DNA of 64,000 nucleotides from Chinchilla lanigera (GCF_000276665.1 NW_004955481.1:4796787-4860786), one strand, 5' to 3'. Positions 53,632 through 64,000 are shown, counted from the first letter of the stretch. The notes: a model not told the origin generated them from the letters alone. Numbers and translations: made by a program.

Positions 53632-54137
53632 ACTGGCTATCAGCCATGATGAGCTTTAAAATATAAGCACGTATCTATCTTTACTAGCCTGGCCTGGTCT
53701 TAGAAGAGAACACACTGCTTGCCCTTTATGCCTGAAAATTGAAGCTCTAGACTTACTAGAATTACACAGAGGAACCTGTAAGGGGAAGGCAAGACTTGGA
53801 CCAAATGTCTGGCTAGTAGTGCAAGATGAGTGTCAGTCTGTTATTTGGTACTACCAAACAGATCATCCAAATGCCCAACTTAAACCAAGGCAAAACTCAG
53901 GAAAATTAACTGCCAGCTCTTGAGTCTAAACCTTATCTGTTTGGTTTCAGTTTGGTGTTCCTAGGAAAATATTTCTCTTACTCTCTCTTCATAGTATTAA
54001 GATGTTTTGTCCAAAGGAGACTGGCTGACCTGGCTGGTTGTAAGTAACCTCACCACAAATCTGGCAATTTGTCTTCATACTTCCTTTCCAACAGTATTCA
54101 CATCTGATTTTGTTTGGCAAGAGCACAACAGCAATTG

Positions 54138-54434
54138 TGGGGGGAGTGGTGTTCACCTGTAATCCCAGCACTTGGGAGGCAGAGGCAAGATTGCTGTGAG
54201 TTTAAGGTAAGCCAACCTTGGCTATACAGTGAGCTCAAAGCCAGCCTGAACTACATAGCGAGACCCTATCTCAAAAAACCAAAAAAAGCGCTAGACAAGG
54301 TGGTGCATGTCTGTAATCCGAGCACTCAGGAGGCTGAGGCAAGAGCATCCCCATGAGTTTGATGCCAGCCTGGGCTACATAAGCAAGTTCAAGGCCAGCC
54401 TGTACTATATAGCGAGACCCTGTCTCAAAAAAAG
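54138..54434 (+). repeat. Two tandem B1 SINEs
   Basis: 54138-54290 (gggagtggtgttcacctgta ...) and 54291-54434 (agacaaggtggtgcatgtct ...), both ending agaccctgtctcaaaaa or similar. Confidence 0.87.
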
Positions 54435-54811
54435 GTACAACAGTAATAGCTTCAAATTCCTCATTGAAGTAAGAGTTATCAGGGGATGTTGGCTCAGTAT
54501 TTGGAAATGGTACACACATACTTAGGTCAAAGCTTGGCCTCCAATCACTTTTTCTAGACATATCAATAAGCCAGGAGAAATAAAGCCAAGGATCATTTAT
54601 TAGCAAGTGTTACAAAATATGCATTTTCTCCTACGATATTGGGAATGCCCATATTTTATTTGGTTCAGCAAAACTTGAACATTTTCTTCTGTAGGGGCCA
54701 CAATATAAAAAATAAATAAAATCTACAATACCCATTTAAGAACTCTCAATAAATTATTCTTTTAGAAGAGAATTCCTGCCCAACAGTTAGCAGACCCTTC
54801 CCCGACTTTAC

Positions 54812-54913
54812 CTGCTTATGAGGACCCCTGAGTATGTGTGCCTTAGCGCCTTCACAAGCTGTCCGCATCGCTTCCAGTGATGGTGTGCCCAACAGATCCG
54901 TGATCAAATCCAA
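54812..54913 (-). CDS. NLK: NLK exon, C-lobe
   Basis: 34 codons, residues 350-383: LDLITDLLGTPSLEAMR, then TACEGAKAHILRGPHKQ. It contains the LLGTP motif shared by CMGC kinases. Acceptor ttgtag, donor GTAAAG. Confidence 0.98.
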
Positions 54914-55083
54914 CTACAAGGAAACATGGAATAGAGATGGCCAGGTCAGTGCACGGAACAAGCTTTCAATACTTTTAAATCACAGACTCAGAAACAAGGA
55001 TCATATCTGGGGAGAGAAACCTTAAAGCAAGCAAGTTCTAGATTCACGGACAGGAGCCTCTACTTTTACTTTCTGGCCTATTA

Positions 55084-55110
55084 AACCAACCAACCAACCA
55101 ACCAACCAAC
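55084..55110. repeat. CCAA microsatellite
   Basis: About six copies of ccaa. Confidence 0.9.
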
Positions 55111-56479
55111 AAGGACATTTATTAGGAATCTATGTGATTAAAAAGCAAAAGAAAAAAGAAAGTATGTTCTGACAAGCATGGAATGCAAGACTAGAGCAAT
55201 GCATGTGCTGTAACCCTTGTACCACAGCATCACCTACAGCCATACCACCCTGAACATGCCCGATCTTGACTGATACCACAGCATCTATGATTCTTTTAGA
55301 GGTGAAATGCTCTTCTCATGCTGGCTAATGATTGTACTTTTCAAAGAGTTAATGAATGTATTCTGATACTTCAAATGGATTCAAGCTCATTAAGAGGTGA
55401 ATCCACAAATCAGATATATGTGATTGCATAAATACTCAAAGCAATCATATCTGAAATGAAAGCTAAGCTCACAATGTTTGGGGCAGTACACAATCTTTAC
55501 ATTCTAGTCATGCTACAAATCTTGTACACTGGCAGAAAACTGTGTTACTTAAAAAACTTTGATATTGAATAAGGCCACATTTAGGTAGCTGGGCAAACAA
55601 ATAAGACTGATAAAATGGTCTCTTGGAAACAAGTTTTTGTAGGTAGCAAACTACCTTATCAATTTTCTGCAATGCTACAATTATTCTAATGACATAACCT
55701 AATTAATAATAGCATTTTATTTGGATCCCTCCAGGATGAGAAACTTACCCAGTGAACACAATTTTATGCACTTATCTAAACCATGGGGCATCCATTAGCT
55801 CCACTGCCATTAGCTTCACTAATGGAGATACTTAAGAAGTTTGCTTTCTACCGAGGAAAGACCTCTTATACACTTTTCTCTGGGAAAAGTGTGAAGGTGA
55901 TACTTTTAGGTCTCCAACCACCACACTAAAGGCAGAAGGAAATGACTCACATAGGGAAACAACCAGAACATTGTCCAAAATGACTCACATCTGTTATGAA
56001 GTCGCTGGTAGTTTAGTACTTAGGGTATTTATTCCTCAAAGATACAGAGAAAAAAGCAACAGAAAATAACCACTTTCTTATACAAGTTAGAATCTCTATT
56101 CTATACCTTGATTCTCACCCTAAAATGTAATGACAATAAATAGATATGAGTACTCCTTTAATGGCTGTTAGACTGGCAAGCTCAAGACTTATGTATTTCT
56201 GTACAAAATAAGATATCTGAATTCCATTCCAGTTAGTCTGTGTTCCTTTACATACTCTTTTCAACATCAACCCAAGATCCTTGTTTAAGACATAGGATTT
56301 GAACATCTCTATTACTGTCTTTAAGCTTTTCTGTAAGGTAATAGTCATTCATTTTATGACAGCTTATGTTCAGATATGACAGTCTTACATGTAAGTCTGT
56401 TACATTCTATTTTCTAAAGAAATTGAATAGTAAAGTGGTCAAGTGCATCAATTTATTTATAAAGTTACACAGTAGTCAA

Positions 56480-56800
56480 TGTGAACTATTACATCTTAAC
56501 ACTCCTTTACTCAAAATGCTTTTCATTACACTTATAGTAAAGTCCAAAGTGCTTATCAGGTCATGAAGGGCAGGTCTTTCTCTTTCCCTCTGACATATCC
56601 TATCTATACGGGCTCTTTCCGATCATATCATCCTCCCAATGTGCTACAGGTTTTCCTCTTTAAGGGCTATATTATGGTGGTTGTGTTGTCCTTCTTGGAA
56701 TATTCCTCAGTATCCTACTCTCTCAGTATCCTACTCTTTCATTTCACATGGATGAAATGTTAGCCTGCTTGCTATCATTCTGTATCCCTAATCTGGTGTC
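56480..56800 (+). repeat. L2 LINE fragment
   Basis: aaagtccaaagtgcttatca ... gtccttcttggaatattcct recalls the L2 3' region. Confidence 0.5.
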
Positions 56801-56854
56801 GTATTTTTTTTTTTCATTCTTAGAATGTATCATTATTTGGATTATATATTTTAA

Positions 56855-56995
56855 TTTGTTTGTTTGCTTTGATACAGGGTCTTACCTTGAACTCACTATT
56901 GTAGCCCAAGCTAGCCTTCAAATTTGTGGTGCTTCTCCTCTCAGCATCCCAAATGCTAGGATTACAGATGTATGCCACCATGCCTGGCTTGTACA
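56855..56995 (-). repeat. B1 SINE, antisense
   Basis: gatacagggtcttaccttga ... tgccaccatgcctggc. Confidence 0.82.
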
Positions 56996-57059
56996 TTTAT
57001 CCCTCCCGTGAAAGTTTCATAGAGGCAGGACTAACTTTATTTTATTTACTGCAGTAGCC

Positions 57060-57310
57060 CTAACATCCTGGCACACCAACTGTATCATAATTACTAACAT
57101 TCAGTGAGTGCTTACTACATGCCAAGCCTTATTTTCAGGTTTGCTACTTTACTTATCTGCAGTGTGAAGAGATCCCCCCTCCCCCACAAAATAAATAAAT
57201 GAAGATGAGAGAGGTTAAGTCACTTGCCCAAGATGTAATCACTAGTAAGTGGCAGAGTTAGGTTTTGAACCAATGATTGCACAGCCTGGGGTCATTGCTA
57301 TTACATTCTT
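57060..57310 (-). repeat. MIR, antisense
   Basis: cagtgagtgcttactacatg, aagtcacttgcccaagatgt and aagtggcagagttaggtttt match the MIR consensus in reverse; nearly full length. Confidence 0.8.
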
Positions 57311-57424
57311 TCATGCAAAGACTATTGTTAAACTTTAAGAATAAAAATATGATATATCCCAAGAAAGTATGTGTATTAATAAATTAGCATAAAGGTAATT
57401 AAAAAGACAAAGTAATATGATTAG

Positions 57425-57530
57425 TCTTTTTCTTTTTTTTCTTTCTTTTCATGGTGCTAAGAATTGAACCAAGGGTCTCATGAATGCTAACCAAGCACAT
57501 GGTCTACCACTGAGCTATATATAGCATCAG
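57425..57530 (-). repeat. ID SINE, antisense, older
   Basis: gtgctaagaattgaaccaag ... accactgagctatatatagc. Confidence 0.75.
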
Positions 57531-58039
57531 CCATGAATGATTTCTTAAAGCTATATTTTAATCGTCTCCTAGTGCATTCTTCCATATTAAATGTTTTAGC
57601 CCAGTAATAAAAACTATAAATTTCTTTAGACATTCAGACTTAAAAAAAAAATACACACTAAAAATTTATATTCTGAGCACACAGCATAAGTGCATTAAGT
57701 CACCAAATACATTTTCAAGTCAGAGCCATTCAGTTAGAAAGAACAGCAGCCCTCTAACAACTGAAGATTACACCTGTGCATATTGTTACAGCAGTCTGCT
57801 GCTACGCATCAGTGCAGGTAATAGTCAACACATCCTCTAATAGTCTCATAAGTTACAAAATGAATCTCTCTCTAATCTTCAGCTTTATAACTTTCTGAAT
57901 TTTAAGTGAATCTGAATTTGCTAAAAGCAAATTAGACAGTACAACAAGTAAGCCCAAGGCAGGAGTACAGGATGGTTTCCTCCTTCAAATCTGTAATAGA
58001 ATTCAAGGCTTTTACTAAGCCCTTAAAGTGAAATTATAC

Positions 58040-58249
58040 CTGCTGAATGGGACTTTGTGCCTGAAACAATATTCTTCGACCTAGTAGTTCTGCAAAGATA
58101 CACCCAACAGACCAGATGTCAATAGCATTGCTGTAATGACGACTGCCCATTAGGATTTCCGGAGCCCGATAATACTGAGTAACAACTTCCTGAGTCATGT
58201 GACGGGATTCATCTAGTTCTTCCACTCTGGCCAATCCAAAATCGCAAAT
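58040..58249 (-). CDS. NLK: NLK exon encoding DFG and activation loop
   Basis: 70 codons, residues 280-349: ICDFGLARVEELDE, MTQEVVTQYYRAPEILMG, then NAIDIWSVGCIFAELLGRR and AQSPIQQ. Asp282 of DFG binds the metal and Thr298 of TQE is the activating site. The acceptor is tctatttag and the donor GTATAA. Phase 0 at both ends. Confidence 0.98.
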
Positions 58250-58479
58250 CTAAATAGAAAAGACAATTGAAGTATTATCTATCAGACAAATACATTTACA
58301 GATGGGAGAACAAAAAACTAAACACAAAAACCCTGGTAGACCCCTGAACTTTGGTAAGTTTTTAGCAATATAGGTAGAGGATATCTGTATTACATATACA
58401 ATCTGATCTTATTTGGACAAGAGAGAAAAAAGTTCTAAACTTCAATTTCTCTATACAAAATGATGCCCTCGCCCATGTT

Positions 58480-58623
58480 TGTTGTTTTCAGACAGGGTCT
58501 TGTTATGTAGTCCAGGACAGCTTTGAGCTCACTATGTAGCCCAGCTGGCCTAGAACTTGCAATGATCCTCAGTTTCAGCCTTCTGAGTGCTGGGATTATA
58601 GGTGCGTATCATCACACCCAACA
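58480..58623 (-). repeat. B1 SINE, antisense
   Basis: tcagacagggtcttgttatg ... gtatcatcacacccaac. Confidence 0.85.
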
Positions 58624-59129
58624 AAATGATGAAGTTTTAAAATTTTCTCTTAATCTGTTTTTAATTGATAACAAAGAGAAAATCAAAGGCCCAAAACCAA
58701 AAAAACAAAACAAAAACACCAAAAAAACCCTAATAGCTGTATGCATGTTTCTAGGTTTAACGTAAAAGCCAAAATGTTGATTTATGAGCTGGGCCTATAC
58801 AGCTAAGATTATCTTCACTTTCTTTATGGTCTCTGTGTACACACACACAAATATGTACACACACATTAACAATTCAGTTTCAAGATGAGCTCTATTGAAT
58901 CTGGTTCTACTGAGGTACTTTAGGAGTTCCATAAACAATTTATCCAAACTTTACACGGATCTATTTAAAATACTGATTCACATTCAAAAATGTATATATG
59001 ACAAAATGTATCCCACTTTTGGAATACTATGCTACTAGGTCAACTAGTAGCTTCATGCCATATTTACAAGTAACTGAGCATCACTTATTTTTGTAGACAG
59101 TATCTGGAGACATAGTAATAAATAAGAAA

Positions 59130-59212
59130 AGACTAGCTGCCTGTGTTGCTCAGTGGTAAAGTTTACGCTTAGCATATGCAAGGCTCTGGATTAAAGTATC
59201 AGCACCAAAAAA
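59130..59212 (+). repeat. ID SINE, decayed
   Basis: cctgtgttgctcagtggtaa ... ctggattaaagtatcagcac. Confidence 0.65.
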
Positions 59213-59235
59213 GTAAAAAAAACCAGCTTGGTTAG

Positions 59236-59849
59236 TTCTCTGAGACCAATGTATAAATCTTTTCTGTTTTTTTTTTTTTGTACCGGAAATTGAACTCACG
59301 ACCTCATGCTTGCCAGGCAGGCACTTGTACCACTGAGCTATATCCCTGGCTCTCTTGTTACTTTTATGTAACTGAAAAGTTGGGTGAGGTTGTAAGGTAA
59401 CTGTTAATAAACTGCAGTAGGGACCAGGCATAGTGGCACACATGCCTGTAATCCCAGCACTTGGGAAGCTGAGGCAGGAGGATCGTCGTAAGTTTGAGAC
59501 CAGCCTGGGCTATAATGTGAGCTCAAGGCCAGCTGGAACTGCATAGTGAGACCCTGTCTTAAAAAGACAAAACAAAAACAAAAAAAACTGCAGTAGGGTC
59601 AGAGCAGCAACTACTACTTATCTCCAGGCTTAGGATTTTCTTGATACTGGGCAACCAAAACAAACACTGGGAGCACTGAGGATGAGATCATACAGTGATG
59701 ACCATGTAAATCCCAATGTTCTCATTGATTAACTTGATAAGCTGCTATTAGAAGTGAAGAAATGGGGGCTGGGGATTTAGCTCAGCGGCAAAAGCGCCTG
59801 CCTGGCAAGCGCAAGGTCGTGAGTTCAGTTCCCGGTACCGGAGAAAAAC

Positions 59850-59880
<31 letters not shown>

Positions 59881-60222
59881 AAAAAAAAAATTTTTTTTTA
59901 ATTTTTTTTTATTTAAAAAAAAAAAAAAAAAAAAAGAAAAAAAAAACAAGGTTTACCCATAATTTTTGGTAATCTCTTTCAGACTTGTATCTATTACATT
60001 TGGTCACATCGAACAGATGCATGTGTGCATGTGTCAATAGATACCAACGTCTTTTTTTTTTTTTTTGATGCCAAAGTCTTTAAAACTTAAGAATGAAGGA
60101 AAAATTTCTAGACAATACAGAAGAATTATATAACAATAACAAAAGCTCCAATTTATCACATCTTCCCAATGGCTAGTGTTCAAGTAACACATACTATCAT
60201 ATTAAGATGGTGTGTGGTGGTG
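59236..60222. repeat. Tandem duplication unit 1 (987 bp)
   Basis: Starts ttctctgagaccaatg. It contains an antisense ID (59262-59354), a B1 (59420-59585), a plus-strand ID (59766-59850), then a long A/T homopolymer stretch (59850-59945) and the block beginning caaggtttacccataatt. Nearly identical to unit 2 except that about 300 bp between two A-tails is missing. Confidence 0.93.
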
Positions 60223-61424
60223 TTCTCTGAGACCAATGTATAAATCTTTTCTGTTTTTTTTTTTTTGTACCGGAAATTGAACTCACGACCTCATGCTTGC
60301 CAGGCAGGCACTTGTACCACTGAGCTATATCCCTGGCTCTCTTGTTACTTTTATGTAACTGAAAAGTTGGGTGAGGTTGTAAGGTAACTGTTAATAAACT
60401 GCAGTAGGGGCCAGGCATAGTGGCACACATGCCTGTAATCCCAGCACTTGGGAAGCTGAGGCAGGAGGATCGTCGTAAGTTTGAGACCAGCCTGGGCTAT
60501 AATGTGAGCTCAAGGCCAGCTGGAACTGCATAGTGAGACCCTGTCTTAAAAAGACAAAACAAAAACAAAAAAAACTGCAGTAGGGTCAGAGCAGCAACTA
60601 CTACTTATCTCCAGGCTTAGGATTTTCTTGATACTGGGCAACCAAAACAAACACTGGGAGCACTGAGGATGAGATCATACAGTGATGACCATGTAAATCC
60701 CAATGTTCTCATTGATTAACTTGATAAGCTGCTATTAGAAGTGAAGAAATGGGGGCTGGGGATTTAGCTCAGCGGCAAAAGCGCCTGCCTGGCAAGCGCA
60801 AGGTTGTGAGTTCGGTTCCCGGTACTGGAGAAAAACAAACAAAAAAAAGAAGTGAAGAAATGGAAAAAACATTTCAAATCTGTTTTTTAAATTGAGGTGC
60901 CACAGTTAAGATACCATGTGGAAAAGGGTTCTAGAAGATTGTGAGAAGTTTGAAAACAACTACTTTTAAGCAAACAAGGTTTAGCCAGGCGTGGTGGCGC
61001 ATGCCTGTAATCCCAGCACTCGGGAGGCTGAGGCAGGAGGATCATTGCAAGTTCAAGATCAGCCTGGGCTACAAAGTGAGCTCAAGGCCAGCCTGAACTG
61101 CATAGCAAGACTGTCTCAAAAAAAAAAAAAAAAAAAAGAAAAAGAAAACAAGGTTTACCCATAATTTTTGGTAATCTCTTTCAGACTTGTATCTATTACA
61201 TTTGGTCACATCGAACAGATGCATGTGTGCATGTGTCAATAGATACCAACGTCTTTTTTTTTTTTTTTGATGCCAAAGTCTTTAAAACTTAAGAATGAAG
61301 GAAAAATTTCTAGACAATACAGAAGAATTATATAACAATAACAAAAGCTCCAATTTATCACATCTTCCCAATGGCTAGTGTTCAAGTAACACATACTATC
61401 ATATTAAGATGGTGTGTGGTGGTG
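60223..61424. repeat. Tandem duplication unit 2 (1202 bp)
   Basis: Same order as unit 1: antisense ID (60250-60341), B1 (60407-60573), plus-strand ID (60753-60850), then about 130 bp of unique sequence and a further B1 (60982-61146) absent from unit 1, then the shared block to ggtgtgtggtggtg. Confidence 0.93.
60982..61146 (+). repeat. B1 SINE with TSD, only in unit 2
   Basis: Near-consensus B1; aacaaggttta before and after the element. Confidence 0.92.
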
Positions 61425-61535
61425 GACACCTGCCTAGCACTTGTGAGGCTGAGGCAGGAGGATTACTGTAAATTTGAGGCCAGCTGAGCTACACAGTAAG
61501 TTCAAGGCTAGACTGAGCTACCCTGTGTCAAAAAT
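61410..61535 (+). repeat. B1 SINE, diverged
   Basis: ggtgtgtggtggtggacacc ... agctaccctgtgtcaaaaat. Its head forms the right edge of the tandem unit. Confidence 0.82.
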
Positions 61536-62087
61536 CAAAACAAAAACATTAGTCTCAACCAATTTATTTAAGCAACTGGAAAGACAATTTGAGCCCAATG
61601 TAAGATGCTTACAATTATGAAATAATTAAAAAGATATTGAAATTATCCAGTTTGTGCTTAGCAGGAAACAAAATATATTAAAAGTATGAATGGACACTAA
61701 TTTAAAAGAAATGTTTTGTTACAGTTTTCCTCAATAAACTGGTACATTTGAGAAAACAGAATTCATGTCTGTAACCTGACACTACTCTGGCTTTTAAAAA
61801 GTAGGCCTACAGATGAGTCAAAGGAGCAGAGCAAAACTTCAGTATGTTCTGATTTGTGTCATGCATTCAAAATGACATTTCCTTTTAGTTACCCCTTCAT
61901 TTATCCAGAGTTTAAAATACTGTAGTAGATGATTTGGAAAATGGACTTCAAGCAGTTAATGGCATCAAGAATGACAGACTCTATAGAAAATCCTTTATAT
62001 AAAGTCTTCCAACCAAAAGCTCAAATAAGAAGAAACTGGCTTAAATTGTCTTAACACTGAGTTGTTATGAATAAGACAATACAATCT

Positions 62088-62187
62088 TTTTTTTTTTTTT
62101 TTTTTTTTTTTGTGGTACTGGGAATTGAACTCATTACCTTGCACTTGCTAGGCAGGCGCTCACGCCACTGACCTATATCCCCTGCCC
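62088..62187 (-). repeat. ID SINE, antisense, with TSD
   Basis: aagacaatacaatctt before and aaggcaatacaatctt after; long T-tract. Confidence 0.9.
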
Positions 62188-63201
62188 AAGGCAATACAAT
62201 CTTAACATTACGTTTTCAGTTTTTTTCTTTTTTTAATAAAATGAGTTAGAGGTAGCAAACTTTCTTCAAAAATTAAAAAGTGGCCGGAGGAGGAACTCAA
62301 ACACCTTTGAAGGATGTATTTTAGTAGATTCTAGGGGCAATTAATTTCATTGTAGAAACAAAAGATGTATCAGTTATTTTCAGGGAAAGTATGAAAAACA
62401 ACTTTTATGTCACTAGAAGTAAAACAAGGTCAGGGCTCTTCAAAGATATAATAAAGAATTTTTATTCATAAGCAGTATAACCCATTGACTTGTAAAGAGA
62501 ACTGGCCTATAGTTCAAAGAAAGGACTTAAAAAATGTAATTTATACATTTGGCTGTATTACTTAGTTCAAATGCTAACAATCAAAGCAATAATAAAAGTC
62601 TTGATGACTTTTAAAGTAGGTAACATTTAAAAAATAGTTTTTCTTTTCCAAATATATCAGTTGAAATGGTAAAAAATAATTACTGTAGACTGAAGCACCA
62701 TATGACATAAATCAGAGTTTTATTTGCTTACAGAGAGATGACACAGCTCTAGGAAGACCTTTATGGCTAATTTCTATGTTGAGGAAAAAACACAGTGGAT
62801 TACTAACTATTCTGGAGTTCTTCCAATATATATATACTTGTAGTAGAAATAGAGAAATGTGCATATGTAGATTTTGCTATTAGTGAACCTTTCTAAATAA
62901 CAAGGAACAATGAGAAGTGGCACAAGGGAGAGAAGTAAAATTGAAATTGATGATTTTGGGGGTATTAAATATAAGTAGTACTGCAATCCATTCCTTTTAA
63001 GGGCGGTAACTAAGGACTGGTTAGTCTGTATTGTGGAAATACATCTGGATAGGTGCATATGCCCTTTTTTCCTAGCATTTTCCCTTTTAAATGTTTATGT
63101 TTTCCACTTTGCTACCTCCAATAGCATATATACGGATGATTTAAAAATACAGTGAAAGCTTAAACTTTAAAAAATTATTATAGTAAAAGGCAGATTATCA
63201 T

Positions 63202-63304
63202 ACTGGGCATGGTGGCACATGCCTGTAATCCCAGTACTTGGGAGGCTGAGGCAGGAGGATCGCTGAGTTTTGGCTATATGGGGAGACCCTGTCTCAAAAA
63301 AAAG
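63202..63304 (+). repeat. B1 SINE, internally deleted
   Basis: tactgggcatggtggcacat ... ggagaccctgtctcaaaaaa; lacks the central duplicated part. Confidence 0.87.
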
Positions 63305-63309
63305 GAACA

Positions 63310-63570
63310 TTGCCATGAATCTCCTTCAAAACATCCCCTCTTACTTTGACTACACTTATCCCATCATTTTTGCCACTTTTTGAAGCAATTCTGGAAGTTT
63401 TCTTTTGTGTCCTTAATTGTGCTGCTGTGGCTACCTGCATCAATTCAAACATTTACATTTCATGGTCATTCTGACTTTAGGAAAGAGCTGGAAGTGGCAT
63501 GGTATCCTATCAGGTGAATAAGGTGGGCGATGACACACCGTTTTGTTTTTATAAGCCTGCCCTTCTGTTG
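63310..63570 (-). pseudogene. Mariner-family transposase C-terminal fossil
   Basis: Minus-strand translation gives HRPPYSPDRIPCHFQLFPK, then MTMKCK and, after a frame change, NFQNCFKKWQK and WDKC...CFEGD. These match the catalytic-to-C-terminal part of Tc1/mariner transposases. The Asp normally in the APxD(F/Y)xLFP motif is His here, and there is at least one frameshift and one stop, so it is dead. Confidence 0.75.
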
Positions 63571-63599
63571 GAAAACACTGGGCAGCAACATTCACTGTA

Positions 63600-63920
63600 T
63601 ATTTGATCATGCCTCATAAGAAACTCATGAAAGACAACTTCCAAGCTAGGCATGGTGGCACATGCCCCATGCCTGTAATCCCAGCACTCAGGAGGCTGAG
63701 GCAGGAGGATCGTTATGAGTTCGAGGCCAGCCTGGGCTACAAAGTGAGCTTAAGGCCAGCCTGAACTGCATAGCAGACCCTGTCTCAAAAAGATCCCTCC
63801 CCCTGCAAAGAGACAACTTCCAGAACTGCTTCTTAAAGTGCTAAGTAAGAACAATGGGCTAAGTGTGGATAAGTGTGTTCAAAAAAGGGGCATTAATGGC
63901 AACGGATGTTTTAGTGGAAT
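63600..63920 (+). pseudogene. Second mariner transposase fossil, plus strand, split by B1
   Basis: Plus-strand translation on both sides of the B1 gives KDNFQNCFLK and, in another frame, WDKCVQKRG, the same C-terminal region as the minus-strand fossil next to it. A B1 (63643-63806) with the duplication agacaacttcca interrupts it. Confidence 0.6.
63643..63806 (+). repeat. B1 SINE with TSD
   Basis: Near-consensus B1 with a small extra catgcccc near its head; agacaacttcca at about 63631 and 63810. Confidence 0.92.
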
Positions 63921-63923
63921 ACA

Positions 63924-64000
63924 TTTTTTTTTGGTACTGGGAATAGAACTCAGGACCTCACCCTTGCCAGGCAGGCACTGTGCCACTGAGCTATATCCTT
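63924..64000 (-). repeat. ID SINE, antisense, cut by window end
   Basis: ttttttttggtactgggaat ... ccactgagctatatcctt. Confidence 0.9.

Larger units (their letters stand above)
42442..54811 (-). other. NLK: NLK intron
   Basis: Large intron rich in SINEs, with simple-repeat tracts, an inverted duplication and a complete MaLR-type element. 42450-43470 and 46700-46980 are unique sequence with no recognised feature. Confidence 0.85.
54914..58039 (-). other. NLK: NLK intron
   Basis: Mostly unique AT-rich sequence (54920-56360 holds only a CCAA microsatellite), then an L2 piece, an antisense B1, a MIR and an antisense ID. Confidence 0.85.
31650..64000 (-). other. NLK: NLK gene, 3' part (Nemo-like kinase)
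   Basis: NLK is a nuclear proline-directed Ser/Thr kinase related to MAP kinases. It phosphorylates TCF/LEF and other factors downstream of Wnt, TGF-beta and stress signals. Six exons joined in frame give 248 C-terminal residues which, counted back from the 527-residue human protein, correspond to 280-527. Visible are DFG (282-284), the TQE activation motif (Thr298), YRAPE, the whole C-lobe and the Cys-rich and Ser/Thr-rich tail ending PSPLVWE. Exons for the N-lobe, HRD loop and His-rich N-terminus are not in the window. All junctions are GT-AG with matching phase. Confidence 0.97.
58250..64000 (-). other. NLK: NLK intron (runs off the window)
   Basis: No kinase exon encoding the HRD loop was found, so the upstream exon is beyond 64000. 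61540-63200 is largely unique AT-rich sequence with one ID. Confidence 0.8.

Noticed and set aside
58250..64000. Upstream NLK exon with HRD catalytic loop
   Set aside because: I looked on the minus strand for HRDIKPGNLL-type coding sequence and did not find it; the exon must lie beyond the window.

Overview
This is a stretch of mammalian nuclear chromosome, almost certainly from a rodent. Three multi-exon protein genes with consensus splice sites can be read, and roughly a third of the rest is SINE sequence. The SINEs are 7SL-derived B1 elements with the internal tandem duplication, short tRNA-Ala-type ID elements, and fused B1+ID dimers (B1-dID). Many ID copies look young and keep target-site duplications. 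This mix suggests a squirrel-, dormouse- or beaver-related lineage; I favour a beaver-like (Castor) genome, but that is an inference from repeat style. No bacterial, viral-genome or CRISPR features are present.

Layout. 1-2400: probable intron 1 of TNFAIP1 (minus strand), with a promoter-like CRE/CCAAT block near 1.8-2.0 kb. 2.4-2.9 kb: CpG-rich divergent promoter serving TNFAIP1 (minus) and IFT20 (plus). 2.9-11.0 kb: IFT20, whose four coding exons encode a complete 132-aa protein. 11.06-20.2 kb: TMEM97 (sigma-2 receptor) on the minus strand, three exons, complete 176-aa protein, with a CCAAT-rich CpG promoter at 20.1-20.4 kb. IFT20 and TMEM97 meet tail to tail with poly(A) signals about 135 bp apart. 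20.4-31.6 kb: intergenic, holding a GC-rich repeat-poor block (21.3-22.9 kb), a MER5A-like DNA transposon and old L1 pieces. 31.65 kb to the right end: the 3' half of NLK (Nemo-like kinase, minus strand): 3' UTR, the six last coding exons (human-equivalent residues 280-527) and large introns; the exons for the N-lobe lie beyond the window. The gene order TNFAIP1-IFT20-TMEM97-NLK is that of human 17q11.2 in reverse orientation. An assembly gap of 812 N sits at 39220-40031.

The genes are neighbours rather than a pathway: IFT20 is an intraflagellar-transport and Golgi-to-cilium adaptor, TMEM97 a sterol-linked ER/lysosomal membrane protein, NLK an atypical MAP kinase acting on TCF/LEF and other transcription factors.

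I did not find a convincing undescribed biological system. The observations most worth checking are structural: a patchwork of near-identical inverted copies at 47.0/49.3/50.6 kb; a recent ~1 kb tandem duplication at 59.2-61.4 kb that may be an assembly artefact; a 99-nt retroposed RNA of unknown origin with a 19-bp target-site duplication in IFT20 intron 1; two divergent mariner transposase fossils at the right edge; and a complete MaLR-type LTR element at 51.5-53.6 kb.
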